Below are positions 32,741-44,700 of a DNA stretch of 64,000 nt, one piece after another. A program made the translations under genes and the position numbers. Each line of letters starts with the position of its first letter. Position 1 is the first letter of the stretch. Source of the stretch: Diadema setosum (lineage: Eukaryota; Echinodermata; Echinoidea; Diadematoida; Diadematidae); assembly GCF_964275005.1 (NCBI RefSeq), contig NC_092706.1, forward strand, positions 4,225,113 through 4,289,112, in the 5' to 3' direction. Under the pieces are notes generated by a model. It saw nothing but the letters and a program-made list of their open reading frames with translations. It searched no databases and was not told the origin of the DNA.

Positions 32741-35700
32741 ATGGGTAGTAATAATGCCCAACGGTCCGGTACGAAGACTAGTAGTGTCACACAAGTGGAC
32801 AATATGGAGGCGACTGCAGAAATAATGGGCGACGAAAGCAAACCTTGTGAGGAAGGCTCGGAACCAGATGACAAGAGAGAGGATATCAGGCAGTCTAATG
32901 AGATACTTGAGGAGCAAGAAGTGGAAGAAGACACACGTGTAGACTTAGAAGAAGAATTTGATAAATGGACAAAGTTAAAAGATCTCGTAGGTCTGTCGGG
33001 GATCAAAAGTGACGCTCGATTAGCGGCCTTCCTCATCGACTTCTGGTAAATAGAACTTGCTTCATGGTCCCATGTATTGATAAATGTGTGCTTTGCGCTG
33101 GGTTTTAACTATCTATTGGCAATGTGAAATTCCTGATGCATCATCGGTACAACATAAACAAATACTATGGACAACGATATGAAAGAATTTACTTTAACCA
33201 AAAAAGGTGTAGACTAATATATTCAGAAATACGATGCCAGGCAAATAGTGTTGACACTTACGCCTATGAGGTGTCTATTCTGAAAGTGAAGGCCCTATCT
33301 TTATCTAGGTCTATCATCATATAGCGCGGGGCGTGACAGAACTTCCAAGTTCAGTTCAGAAGCGAAGCATAATGACATTTGAATCATGATGTAGACAACC
33401 TAGCTATGACAGATAATTTAAAATTGCAGGCATTTACAGATGCAGTAAAATTTTATAAATTTTAACTGTCGCATTCAGATGGACTACTGACTAGACCTAG
33501 AGAGTAAAATTTACATTTGTATGTGTGAAGGAGGTCAAGGACAAGGTCTGAAATAAGAATGTAGACAGGTCTAGATCCTCCACTAGGCTCTACTTAACTG
33601 GATAATCCGATCTTGACCCTACTTTTACTACTGCATTGGTGTCTAGAGTCTACAACATAAATACTTCGCAGAAAATCACTCTAGGCCTACACCACTGAAT
33701 GTAAATAATGTCAAGTATGGCCTAATTAAGGAGACTACAAAAGTGTCTGTTAAGTGTTAGATCATCTGATCTAGGTTCTAGTGACTAGTGTAAACTTTAG
33801 TGAGTGTCTCATTGGGCCGGATGCATAAACGCTAGTAATTGCTTGTGCTAGCCTTTTACTTGAATCCGTATGCACAAAAACAAGCAATTGCTTGTGAGAA
33901 GAAGCTTTTGCTAGCTAGCAATCCCAAACTATTGCTTGCTGCCCGCAAGCAATTGCTTAGAGACTAGCATTTGCTTAAAAACGTATGCATAAAACATACC
34001 TTTTGCTAGTTCTTGCTAGTAATTGCTTACGATTTTCCAAGCTCTGTAAAATGATCTTGAGCTTTTGCTTATCTGGGACGTTCCCTTTTAAGTATCATTT
34101 TCATATTCATGGAAGAAAGACCACACTTGTGAAGGAGTGGTATAAATCTACAAGAAATTACTCATAAGTAGAGTAAGAAATTTTTCACTTCAACAACGGG
34201 AATGTCCAGTGGTTGGCACGCAAAATGTGATGAAAAACAGGTAGGATGTCTCACTTCGGTGGGGAGCAAAGAGACGTCTCTCCACGTGTGATCTGGCAAA
34301 TCCAGGCTACTGTAAGCAGTGATGGGAATCAGCCAGTAATACGAGTCTGTGTATAGTTGTGTGTGTGTGCGTCTGTGTGTGCATTTATGAGTGTCATTTC
34401 ATAGCCCTTCTGCTATGTCAGGAAATGCTTCTGCACACACATGCCCTTTCAAATACATGCCGCCACACTCACCTTTGTTCTTGTGTTCGCACAGGCGTGA
34501 CGTCCCTTTTGTTGAAAACGCAAGCAATTGCTTGTGCGGGACAAGCAAAAGGTATAAGCACTAGCAAAAGGTTATGCATAAGATTTTCAAGCAATTGCTT
34601 GAGCTAGACTTTTTTGCTAGACGAGCTTGTGCTTTTGCTTGAAGCAATTATTACAAGCAATTGCTTGTTTTATGCATCCGGCCCATTGTGCAGAGCTAGA
34701 GCAGGCAGGCCGTGCTTTAGTTAGACTCTACATTCTTTATCATTCTGGTCTGGTAGTGCAGTCCGCTGTGCTGCTGGCATGTTATCGTATAAACTTTGAA
34801 AGTTGTGCTTATCATTTGATCTTGATGTCATTGATGTACAAACACCTGGTGTAGCTATCCCATACATTTAGGCAGCAATGCATGAGTCGGAGGCTTATCT
34901 TATTCAAACTTTATATTTTCAAGAAGGTCTTTAGATTTTTTAATTGTTGGGGCTTCCCTTACATTATCTGGGAGGTCATTCCACTGGGGAATTGTCCTCC
35001 TTGGGTAGAGAGACTGCCGGTAGCAGCTCTTATTAGCCCTTATGTGGTCATACACAAATTTCCTAGAAGAGTGCCTTGTACTTGATTTTCTCCGAGCCAA
35101 ATTGGTGCTTTGTAGATGTTTGATGTTACTAGGGATTAGTCCTTGAGTCTCTTTGTAAATGATGCGAAGGCGAGATTTGAATCGCCGTCTTTCGAGACTT
35201 TCCCATTCCAGATGCTTCATCATATTTGTCACGCTAGCTGTTCTGTCATAATTGTTGCATGCAAATCTTGCAGCTCGTTTTTGGATCTTTTCAATGGCTT
35301 GCTTGTTGTTTTCCTGGCATGGACCCCAGACTGCATTGCAGTATTCCAAGAGTGGGCGTACTAGGGTGATGTAAGCTATGGCACTGGTTTGCATATCGCA
35401 GCCGTACAGATTCCTTCTCAGTAGACCAAGCTGACGATTGGCTTTATTGGTTACTTGGTTGATATGCATGGTCCAAGATAGATCTGATATCAACTCAACT
35501 CCAAGGTATGTGTGATGATCAGCTCTAGTGTGTTGTTTCCTATGGATGGAATAACTTAACTTGGAAGTGTTGAAGCCAATCTGCCACTTTTGTTCCTAGG
35601 CACGGAGTGTGTCGATATCAGCTTGGAGTGAGGTTTGGTCTGAAGGGGTTTCAATCCCACGATACAAGATGCAATCGTCCGAGAACAGGCGCACTTTGGA

Positions 35701-38700
35701 TGAGAGGTTACTGTGTAGGTCATTAACATAGATGAGAAACAACAGCGGACCCATCACTGTGCCCTGCGGATGCCTGACTTCACAGGTAAGGGGTCACTGA
35801 TAATCCTTCCTAGAAGGACTCTCTGACGGCGGTTGAGTAAGAAATTCTTCAGCCAAGTATGCATGTTGTTACAAATTCCAAGATGATCATGCTTATGGAG
35901 TAGTCAGTGATGGGGAACCACATCAAAGGCTTTTTTAAAATCCATGATTATTAGATCACTTTGGCCCCTATTGTCCAAAACTTTTGCTGAGTTTGACTGA
36001 AAGATCAGTCTGTATCTTGTCGTCTGGGATATGTTCTGTGGAGATTACGCACGTCTGGCTTCATGGAATCCTCTCCTATAAATCTATACTTGTCTACGGA
36101 GGAGAGCCGTTAAAGTAAAAAAAAAAAAAGTGATTTTAAAAACCCCTCAAAAAAATGAAATAAAATAAAAATAATTTAAAAATAAAAAGCCTAGAACTCC
36201 CATTTTTGTAAATTCTGTTTGCAGCTAAATACCAGGTAGAAGGAGCTTGACATGGTTTGCACTTTCTGCTTGAGTTGAAGAGCTCCAAGAAGATGCAGCA
36301 GATGTCTGATGATGGCAGGTGAAATTTAAGAATAAGACTTCCACAGCCATACCATCTGGGTAGAACAGAACATGACTTAGGAACACAAGAATTGGAGTAC
36401 AAATGGAACTTGCAACTTCTGTGGATTCCTGTATGCACAGTATGTCCTGTTATTGGTCCATCAACTTCCCATTCTTGGCGGATACTGCCGACGCAGTGAC
36501 CAACTGGACTGAGTACGCCGATGTTGATAGCACAAAAGAGAAGAAATTGAGGAGACCTCTGGATGATTTTCAGACTTTTGCATTTGAACATCTATGTAAT
36601 TGATTATACTGGGTACAGAGTTAAAGAATTTATAGTGATTGGGATAAAGAATGAGAATGTTCCAAATTCATTACAAATCATAGTTAGCAAGGGTGATGAC
36701 TTTCAGCTTCACATAATGTGTGATTGGGTGCTCATGGAAGCAAAAATAATGTAAGAAGAAAACCTGTATAAATTCTATACAAGTGAACTTGTTTTGGTAA
36801 AGCAAGTGGTGTTGTAATGAAATTAAATTGGTATGGTGAAATTACACTGTACATGTAATCACTGGAAATGAGCCTCCTATGGCATCATCTGTGTTCAGGG
36901 TAATATGTTTTTCAGAGTTTGGCTTATCTGCTCAAGGACCACAATAAATTCCACAAATTTTACTAGGCACTATCAGTTTATGTACTACATAAGCGCTACC
37001 TGGTCTACGTGGCGTGCTTCAGCAAGATACATACATGTAATTTGAAATTATATAAATCGTCTTGAATGTCCCTTTAATGGCTTTGCTTTTGAATGCTGTG
37101 GAGAACTGCTGCTTTGGAAGTATCTTTGTCACCTCGGCCTATAGGAAGTTATGTTTATGTTGCTGTTTGTGTGTTTGTTTGTTTGTTTGTTTGTCTGTTT
37201 GCAAAACAACTCCGAAAGCTGCCAAAGTATTTGGATGACACTTACAGGAAAAATGATAATGATGTAAGGAACAGATGATTAAATTTTGGGAGTGATCTGG
37301 CTAATTGTCTGGATCCAGTTTACTTTTTTTTTTCTCCTTTTTTGAAAGATTACCATTGGCAAATAGGGCCACCAAACAAGGGAGCTCAAGCTGTGCATAT
37401 TTGAGGTGTGCGTACGTGCACTGAGTGTGTACTTGAGGCACAGCTTGCACAGGATAGCTGCTGATGAGGTATACTCTGAGGACACACAACAGAAATGCTT
37501 CTTTATCACTGATATTGGGAAGTAAGGGCGATTTTCAGCGTGTCTGTATGGGTGGAAATAAGCTGCTTGGCGGAGGTCTGCGCTCTCCGAGTGCTTTCCT
37601 AGTTTTTTATGTCTTTGCGGAGTCTGCTGATGGCAGTGCATTCCACTCTGTGAAGATCCTTGGTATGAATAAATACTTGTGGCAATTTTTATTTTCAGAT
37701 GTAGCTTGAGGAAGGCTGGTATGAAGTTGGTGACTGGAACTTGTTAATGGAAGATCACCCATAGCAGGCCATGGAATATGCTGGATAGACCATAATATAC
37801 ACTTTCTGCTGTGTCATCCCCTGCGCTCATGAAGACTTTTACTGACTCATCTAGAAACTGGGCCTGAAACCCTAGATCTAGAGACCTGGGGCTAGGCAAA
37901 AATTGTGCAGATTCTTACAAAGCATCGCATTATTTAGATGTACAAATTATTTAATCTGTATAATAGTAAATGTCACTGGAACTATGTTACCAGTTTCTGC
38001 TGTGTTTTGTTGTTGTTGTTGTTTGCTTTTTTTCAGTTTGATTAGGCATACTTGATATGTGCAATTTAAAATATGTTTTTGCTGTTTAAAAAAAAAAAAG
38101 TTTTTACTTAGCATCAGTATGCCTATACAATCTTTTTTGTTTGTTTGTTTGTTTGTTTGTTTTTTCTGCATAGGACGGCAGCCCTGCTTTGAGCAGTACT
38201 CTCATATATGTCAACAGTTTTCTTGATTTACTCGGAAGTCGCTATTCTTTTTTTAATCATAGGTATGGACACAGAGACTGCACAGAGCCTGAAAAGAAAG
38301 AGACGAAGAAAGGCAGGAAGCACAAGCAAAGGTGAGCTTGGACAGCATTCCTTTTTTCGCCCCCAACCTTGCGATGTCATTTCAAATCTCAAAAGCACAT
38401 AACATGTCATCTCTTCTACCCATGATCAAGAACATTAAAGTAGAGCAAGTCAAATCAAAGCCCTACATTTTTTATTAAGCTCTGATGAGTACAGATGTAG
38501 ATACAGTTGAACCTCTCTTATCCGGCCTCCCTTTATCCGGATCTCTCTATTATACGGACGCAATCTCGCTGTGATTTTTTTTTTTTTAATAATTACAGGA
38601 GGAAAGGGGGATTCCCAACTCCTTGAGAACTCCTACACAAACACACATGAATTACATATTACTTCCAACATGATTAACATATATTACATCAAATTTCCTT

Positions 38701-41700
38701 CCAAATTGCTTATCTTCAGACATTTTAACATCCCCAAACATCCCCAAATGTAACAATGAAAAGGTTGCAGTATACACATTACTACATGTGGTACTACAAT
38801 GGGCTACATCAGTACATGTGTATGTATATACATGTATAAAGCATTGAGTCTCCCGTATCCGGCCAAATCCCTTATCCGGATGAGCCCCGGTCCCGACTTG
38901 TCCGGATACGAGAGGTTCAGCTGTACTCCAAATTCCTTTGGAATGTCAGTCTTCCCTACATATACTTTTAAGAAAGAATATTATGAGGGAAAATACCTTC
39001 ATAGTTATTGTTTAGTGTGAAATTGTCCTGCATATTGTATATACGGTGTACAATGTATTGTCCTATTCTTTATGGACTTTGCAGTTTATCTGTGCAGTTA
39101 TGATAACCAGAACTGTAGAGGATGTCCTCAACTGACAGTCAGAAACCAATTTAAAAATGGGAAAAATGATGAATATTGAAGTCATACGCCCATATGAAAA
39201 GGGTAAAATGTGTTAAAGATGCAAAGAGATCAGAATGTTTATTAATTTTTTTTCGTTCGATATTCATCCTGCATTATCATCAGGTATGAATCATCTACAC
39301 CAGCCCCTAAAATCAAGATACCAGTTCGCATGACCAGTAGAGGGCGTCCCGTCTACAAGCCAAACATCCTTCAAGTTAAGCTGACCAGCGATTACCGGAA
39401 GAAGAAGTCGAAGCGACAGGTTGCCTTGCAGAAGAAGCAGGATGCCATAAAGAAAGCCAACCAGAAGAAGGGTGTAGGGAGGAAGAAGAAGGTGACGCTA
39501 AAGGTGAAAACGAGCGTCAAATCTCCAAAGAAAAAGTCACCGGCATCAAAGGTAAATATACCAACCTGACACGAACTCTCATTTCGTCATCAGATAGATG
39601 CACAGTCACTTCAAACACCCAGAATAAAACATGGATGGGGGAGGGGATCATGCTTTCCCAGTTATCGAATCAATTGCCTATTCAGTTACCCCAACTGTCA
39701 TCTACAGAAACATTCAAATTCAAACTGGAAACACGTATATGTTTCTCTCCCATTGAGAATTACATAACTGCCATCCATGATGTTCAGTAAAATTGTGTTC
39801 CTTATCAGGCATGTGTTTGTTTGTTGTTTGTTATTTTCTTCCTCGTTTTCATGTTCTGTACGTGTATATTTTTTTTTTCCTTTTTTTAAAGCGCCATGTG
39901 GACCAAAAGGTGGACCTGTGCACAATACAAATAGCCACTAACATATTATTAGTATTGCTATTATATACCTGCTGTTCCTGGATGGCTCTTGTAGAATCGT
40001 GGCAGTGGATCAAAGCAGCGGAAGGATGGCATGTCTCATTCTACAGTAGCAGAAGGCCTGTTAGTGATGTGATATAGGACAGGTGACTGAGAAGCTAGTG
40101 ACACACCAATGTAAACAAAATTACGCTCATCTTTTTCGAGAAGCGAGAAACTTCCCAAATACATGCAGGAAGTCCGTAGAAAGTTTCGCTGGTTCAAGAA
40201 GTTTGCGTAGAGACTTCCCAAGCAAAACAAAATACTGGGTAGTGTGACTGCAGCAAGTGTGTCTGATATTTTCCACAGTGTATCTACAGCAGTTGCAAAA
40301 GCTGACACAATGATCCATGAATCATCCTGTTGTACACGAGCTCATGAACTGGGATTTTTGTAGGACTTCAGTCTGAAAAGTAAATTGTGATTGAATCCAT
40401 GATGTCATTTAATCTTATTCCTGATTCCAGGCTATGATAAAGCAATTATCACCTTCCGCATGTCCTTTGTCCTATGACAGCCCCACACTGCTGTCTGGCC
40501 ATCGGATGATGAAGATGATGGGGCCGTGTCCATGGAAGACAATAATGATGACAGAGACTACAGACCCCAAGCAAAGCGAGGAAGGGTAAGACTTGTGTGA
40601 GCCCGCTCCTTACTAGCCTATCCGATAGGCGTCGGGCTGTATCGATACTAGACTGATCGCTATATGGAGACGGACATGCGAGGGCTTCAGCCCTAGCGCC
40701 TATCATCACTCGTTTTTGAATCCTTATTCATGATATGCTGATCGTATGCAAGACGCGTATTTTTATTCATGATTCATAGGACAGGCCTTATGTGGTCATC
40801 GACCTCAGCGATTAAACCAATCAAATATCATCTCCAACACTGCATATTTTTTGGACGAATCCATGTTTGTTAGGGTATTTTTATAAGAACTACTACGTGA
40901 TTTCATAATTACTTTGCAATTTTGATTCTCATTAGTCTCGGTGTTTTGTAAATTTTTCGTTTTGATTTGTACTTTTACTTGACAATTTCACTTTATTGGG
41001 AATTTGAAAGAATTATTTTGGCTATCAACCATCTTCTACCTATGCTGTTCAGGAGTTGCCTAATATAGCCTTTACGTGTTATGCATATTCAACATACATA
41101 CATACCAGGTTTTCGTATAATATCTACGAAAACTAATGATTCGAAAACGAGTGATGATAGGCGCTCGGGCTGAAGCCCTCGCATGTCCGTCTCCAGATAG
41201 CGATCAGTCTAGTATCAATACAGCCCGACGCCTATCGGATAGGCTAGCTCCTTACGGGAACCTGGTATACGTGTACCAGGTTCCCATATGATCAACTGAT
41301 ATATGGGAACCTAGTATACCAGGTTCCCAGAATGTAGACAAGACTGCCTGTATTTATGGCCTAAATTCATGTTTATTTGTTTTATGCTTCCCAGAAAATG
41401 GCTTAAAGAGTTTTTTCTATCAATATCTGTTGCTTTGCTATATAAAAATTGTGTGTATCTTATAGTATTATTTGCCTTTCCCCAATGTAGTGTGCACTTG
41501 TTTCAAGATAGAACTCATGTGAAGATGTAAATAGCGATCAAGGCTAAGCTCAGTAGATAGCATCTTTCTCTGACCCGATTCAGGTGCCTCTTTTGTGTAG
41601 AACAAAAGAGCTTGTGAGCCCGTCAGGGCATGCTCTATCCATGCCTCAATCTATGTTTTTTATTGTTCATGGCACATGTAGTTGACCGTGGAAAGGGGAT

Positions 41701-44700
41701 ACATGTACCACTTGACTGCTTTTGCACAGGTTGATTACAAATCTGTCCACTCTCTGTTGAATCGCAAAAAGAATCTCGTTTGGGCGCATTGAAGGCTCTT
41801 GGAAAATTACAAGAAGAACAGGTTAATAGATTTTCAATACAGGTTCTTACTTCTCAAATTTTTTGTGAGGTCCTCCTGGTGTGGTGGTTTTATCTCTTTA
41901 TGTGCCACATTCACACGGGGCGATTGTTAACGATCTCCTCGTCACTGTACAGGCATGCTAACCTGGAAACATTAAACTGCACATTACTTGAATATGAGAC
42001 CATTCTGAAGCAAATAGTTTTCACACAACAATAGATATATAATGTACTCTTAAATGAATCCCACAAGGATTGGAACAATCATCCCCCAGCATTCCCACTG
42101 TTTCCCACTGATCAGTTACTAGCCATTCCCTTTAAGTCGACCTCAAATAAATCAAATAATTGACTAAGTCAAAGATCTTTTCAAGTCCTCTCCTTTTTAT
42201 TGTCTATTGATTTTAATCCCACATAAGTCAAATTTTCTCTAAGTCAAAGTTATTTCTTCAAGTCCAAATAGATTTGACTTAGACAAGGTTGACTGTACAG
42301 TGTCTCTAGGGATGTGGCCTTTCTATGAAAATAACAAATTGCGCAAGAGGTGCTTTGTCATAGCCTCACAGGGATTGGAAGTTGTTAATCCTTCGTCCAC
42401 ATTCACTTCTCTATAAAAGGTAATGTTTTCTCCAAACCTGTGAGTCCTCACCGCAGTGATACACAATGTGCAGGAAGCAAAAGGCATTGTGTGAATGTCT
42501 CCCTAAAAGACTCCTTCCTGTTATCGCCAAAATAAAAAAAAAAAAAAAAAAAACCTCACACACACAAAAAAAAAACCATGCCAAACTTCTTAACCCACCA
42601 GTTTCTAGACACCACATTACCATGGCCTTGTTATGTACCTTAATCTCATCTATTCTTATCTGATCTGTACTATTGATTGTTAGTGCTGAAAAAGGAAAAG
42701 TTAACATTTTCTCTATATGAATCTTTTTTGTTGTTGTTGTTCATTGTAATATGTTTGTTTGTTTCTTTGTTTGTCTCAGTTGCAGTTTTTCATCTTTTTT
42801 CATCTGACCCATTTTTCTTTCTGTTTAAATAGTGTTTGGAGAGCTCATGCATACAGCTGTATAATGCAGTAAAAAGTGCCATCGGTTGTCTTTGATTGTT
42901 GTCCTGTACAATAGGGTCGACCCAAACTGGTAAGAGATGAAAAGTGGTCAGATGAGGATGGGAATGAGAAGGACCGTCGCTCCAGACAAGGAGTCGGCGC
43001 GGCCAGGGGGAAGCGCAAGGTGCGGCGGGGGGAGAAGCTGCCACCGAAGAAGAGGAAATACCTAGACAAGACTAGGTTAAAGTACGACCCACGTTTATTT
43101 CTTCTTCTTCTTCTTCCTTTGTACCAAACACTGGGCAACTATGATGTGTAATGTGCCTGTTCTTCTATGCAATTGTGCATTAGTAAATGTCTTTTCAAGG
43201 TCATTTATTATACATTCAGGGATCGGGCAGGAACCCAGTGTGGGGCTAGTTCTTACATGATATGTTTCTCTTCTTTTTTTTTTTAAGTGCAGAGTTGAAT
43301 TTTCAAAATACTTTGCAGGTATCTTTACCAGAGTGATGTACTTTAAAAGTGGAAATTTTCGCGGTGTTGAAATTTTCGTGCATTTCGCGCAACCAGAAAC
43401 CAGGGCAAAAATAAAAGCACGCGAATAATTTTGCTTGCCATATATTCCTGTGCGTGATGTCTTGATCCGTGGAATTAAAAACACGCGAAACTCTTCTTAC
43501 CTGGCCAAGCGTGAAAAATTACTCGCGCGAAAATATCCACTTTTACAGTAGTGTACAGATAAACACCATGTCCCCCTGGATGCCCCAAATTTGCTCTGTT
43601 CTCATTCATGGAAGGCAAACTTGTGATACTCAGGTGAGTGTGAGGACCCCCAGGTCTCTTCTCTCTTGTTACAGATGTAGTTCTGCAAATGAATATTAAA
43701 CTTCCACTGAACCAAAGACAATGAATATCAATATACAAAGAATGAATGCCTGTATGCCTAGGAAATGTTGTTTACAATACTCTCCATTGATAGGGGAAAA
43801 TGTGATTCAATTTTCAGGGGGATGGGAGTACGTACTTTCTACCCTTGAATGAAATATTTATCTTTGTTCTGTGTATTTGTCTGTAGGGGAGAAACGTGGT
43901 ACAGGTGCCGCATCAAGAAGATGATGGCATACAGGAAAAAGTTTCAGTGTAAGATCTGTCTGGAGCAGATGGCAGTCATCACCGAGGTCATCGACCACAT
44001 CCAGAACGAGCATCCGGACCAGATCCGGGAGTTCCGCGCAACGCTCGGACCTCACCTGGAGAGGTGCGGCCTGACCGTCGTCTGGCAGCTCCCGGACTCC
44101 GAGGTTGGCCAGGCGAGGGGGACGTCACAAGACGTGGCCTGCAAGACGGAGGAAAAGGAGGAGGAGGAGGTGGGGCCCCAAGGAGACGGGAACAGCAACG
44201 CCGTCAGCTCTCTGTCCAAGCTGGATGAGGCCAGGAATGAGAGAAATGAGGGAGAGGAGAATTCTGGAGAGAGAGGGAATGGGGATGGCTTCGCGATGGG
44301 AGGAGGCATTCTAAAAGGAGGTTACATGTCGCTATTAGTAGGAGACGAGCGCAGTGGAGCAGCGTCTCTGAAGAGGGATGGAAAAGGCGATGGCAACGAG
44401 AAGAAGGGAGGTGATGATGAAGAAGGAGGTGAGAGAAGAGAGCCTGAAGGACGCAGGGCAGTAGCACTCCTTGGTGACGGACAAACAGATGATCTCTTTA
44501 AGGATCGTCACAATGCATCTGAAAGTTTGTCCCCCGAGGAAGATGTTGATGTCCTCTACGAACTCCAGGGTTGGATTGTCATAATGGTAGCATGTCCGGA
44601 CTGTAGTGAGTTCGTCAGTATATACAGCTTGCCCAAACATCAATTCCATCACAGCAAGCCAAGGCAGGATTACCCGTGTGACAAGTGCAAGAAGGTTTAT

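Noticed and set aside
36136-36591. 151-codon minus-strand frame next to the LINE fragment
   Set aside because: No family resemblance, low-complexity end and no continuation of the reverse transcriptase frame.
41730-41821. Possible extra zinc-finger exon between exons 4 and 5 (CACAG before, GTTAAT after)
   Set aside because: The phase-0 frame required by its neighbours has a stop, so it cannot be spliced in without ending the protein.
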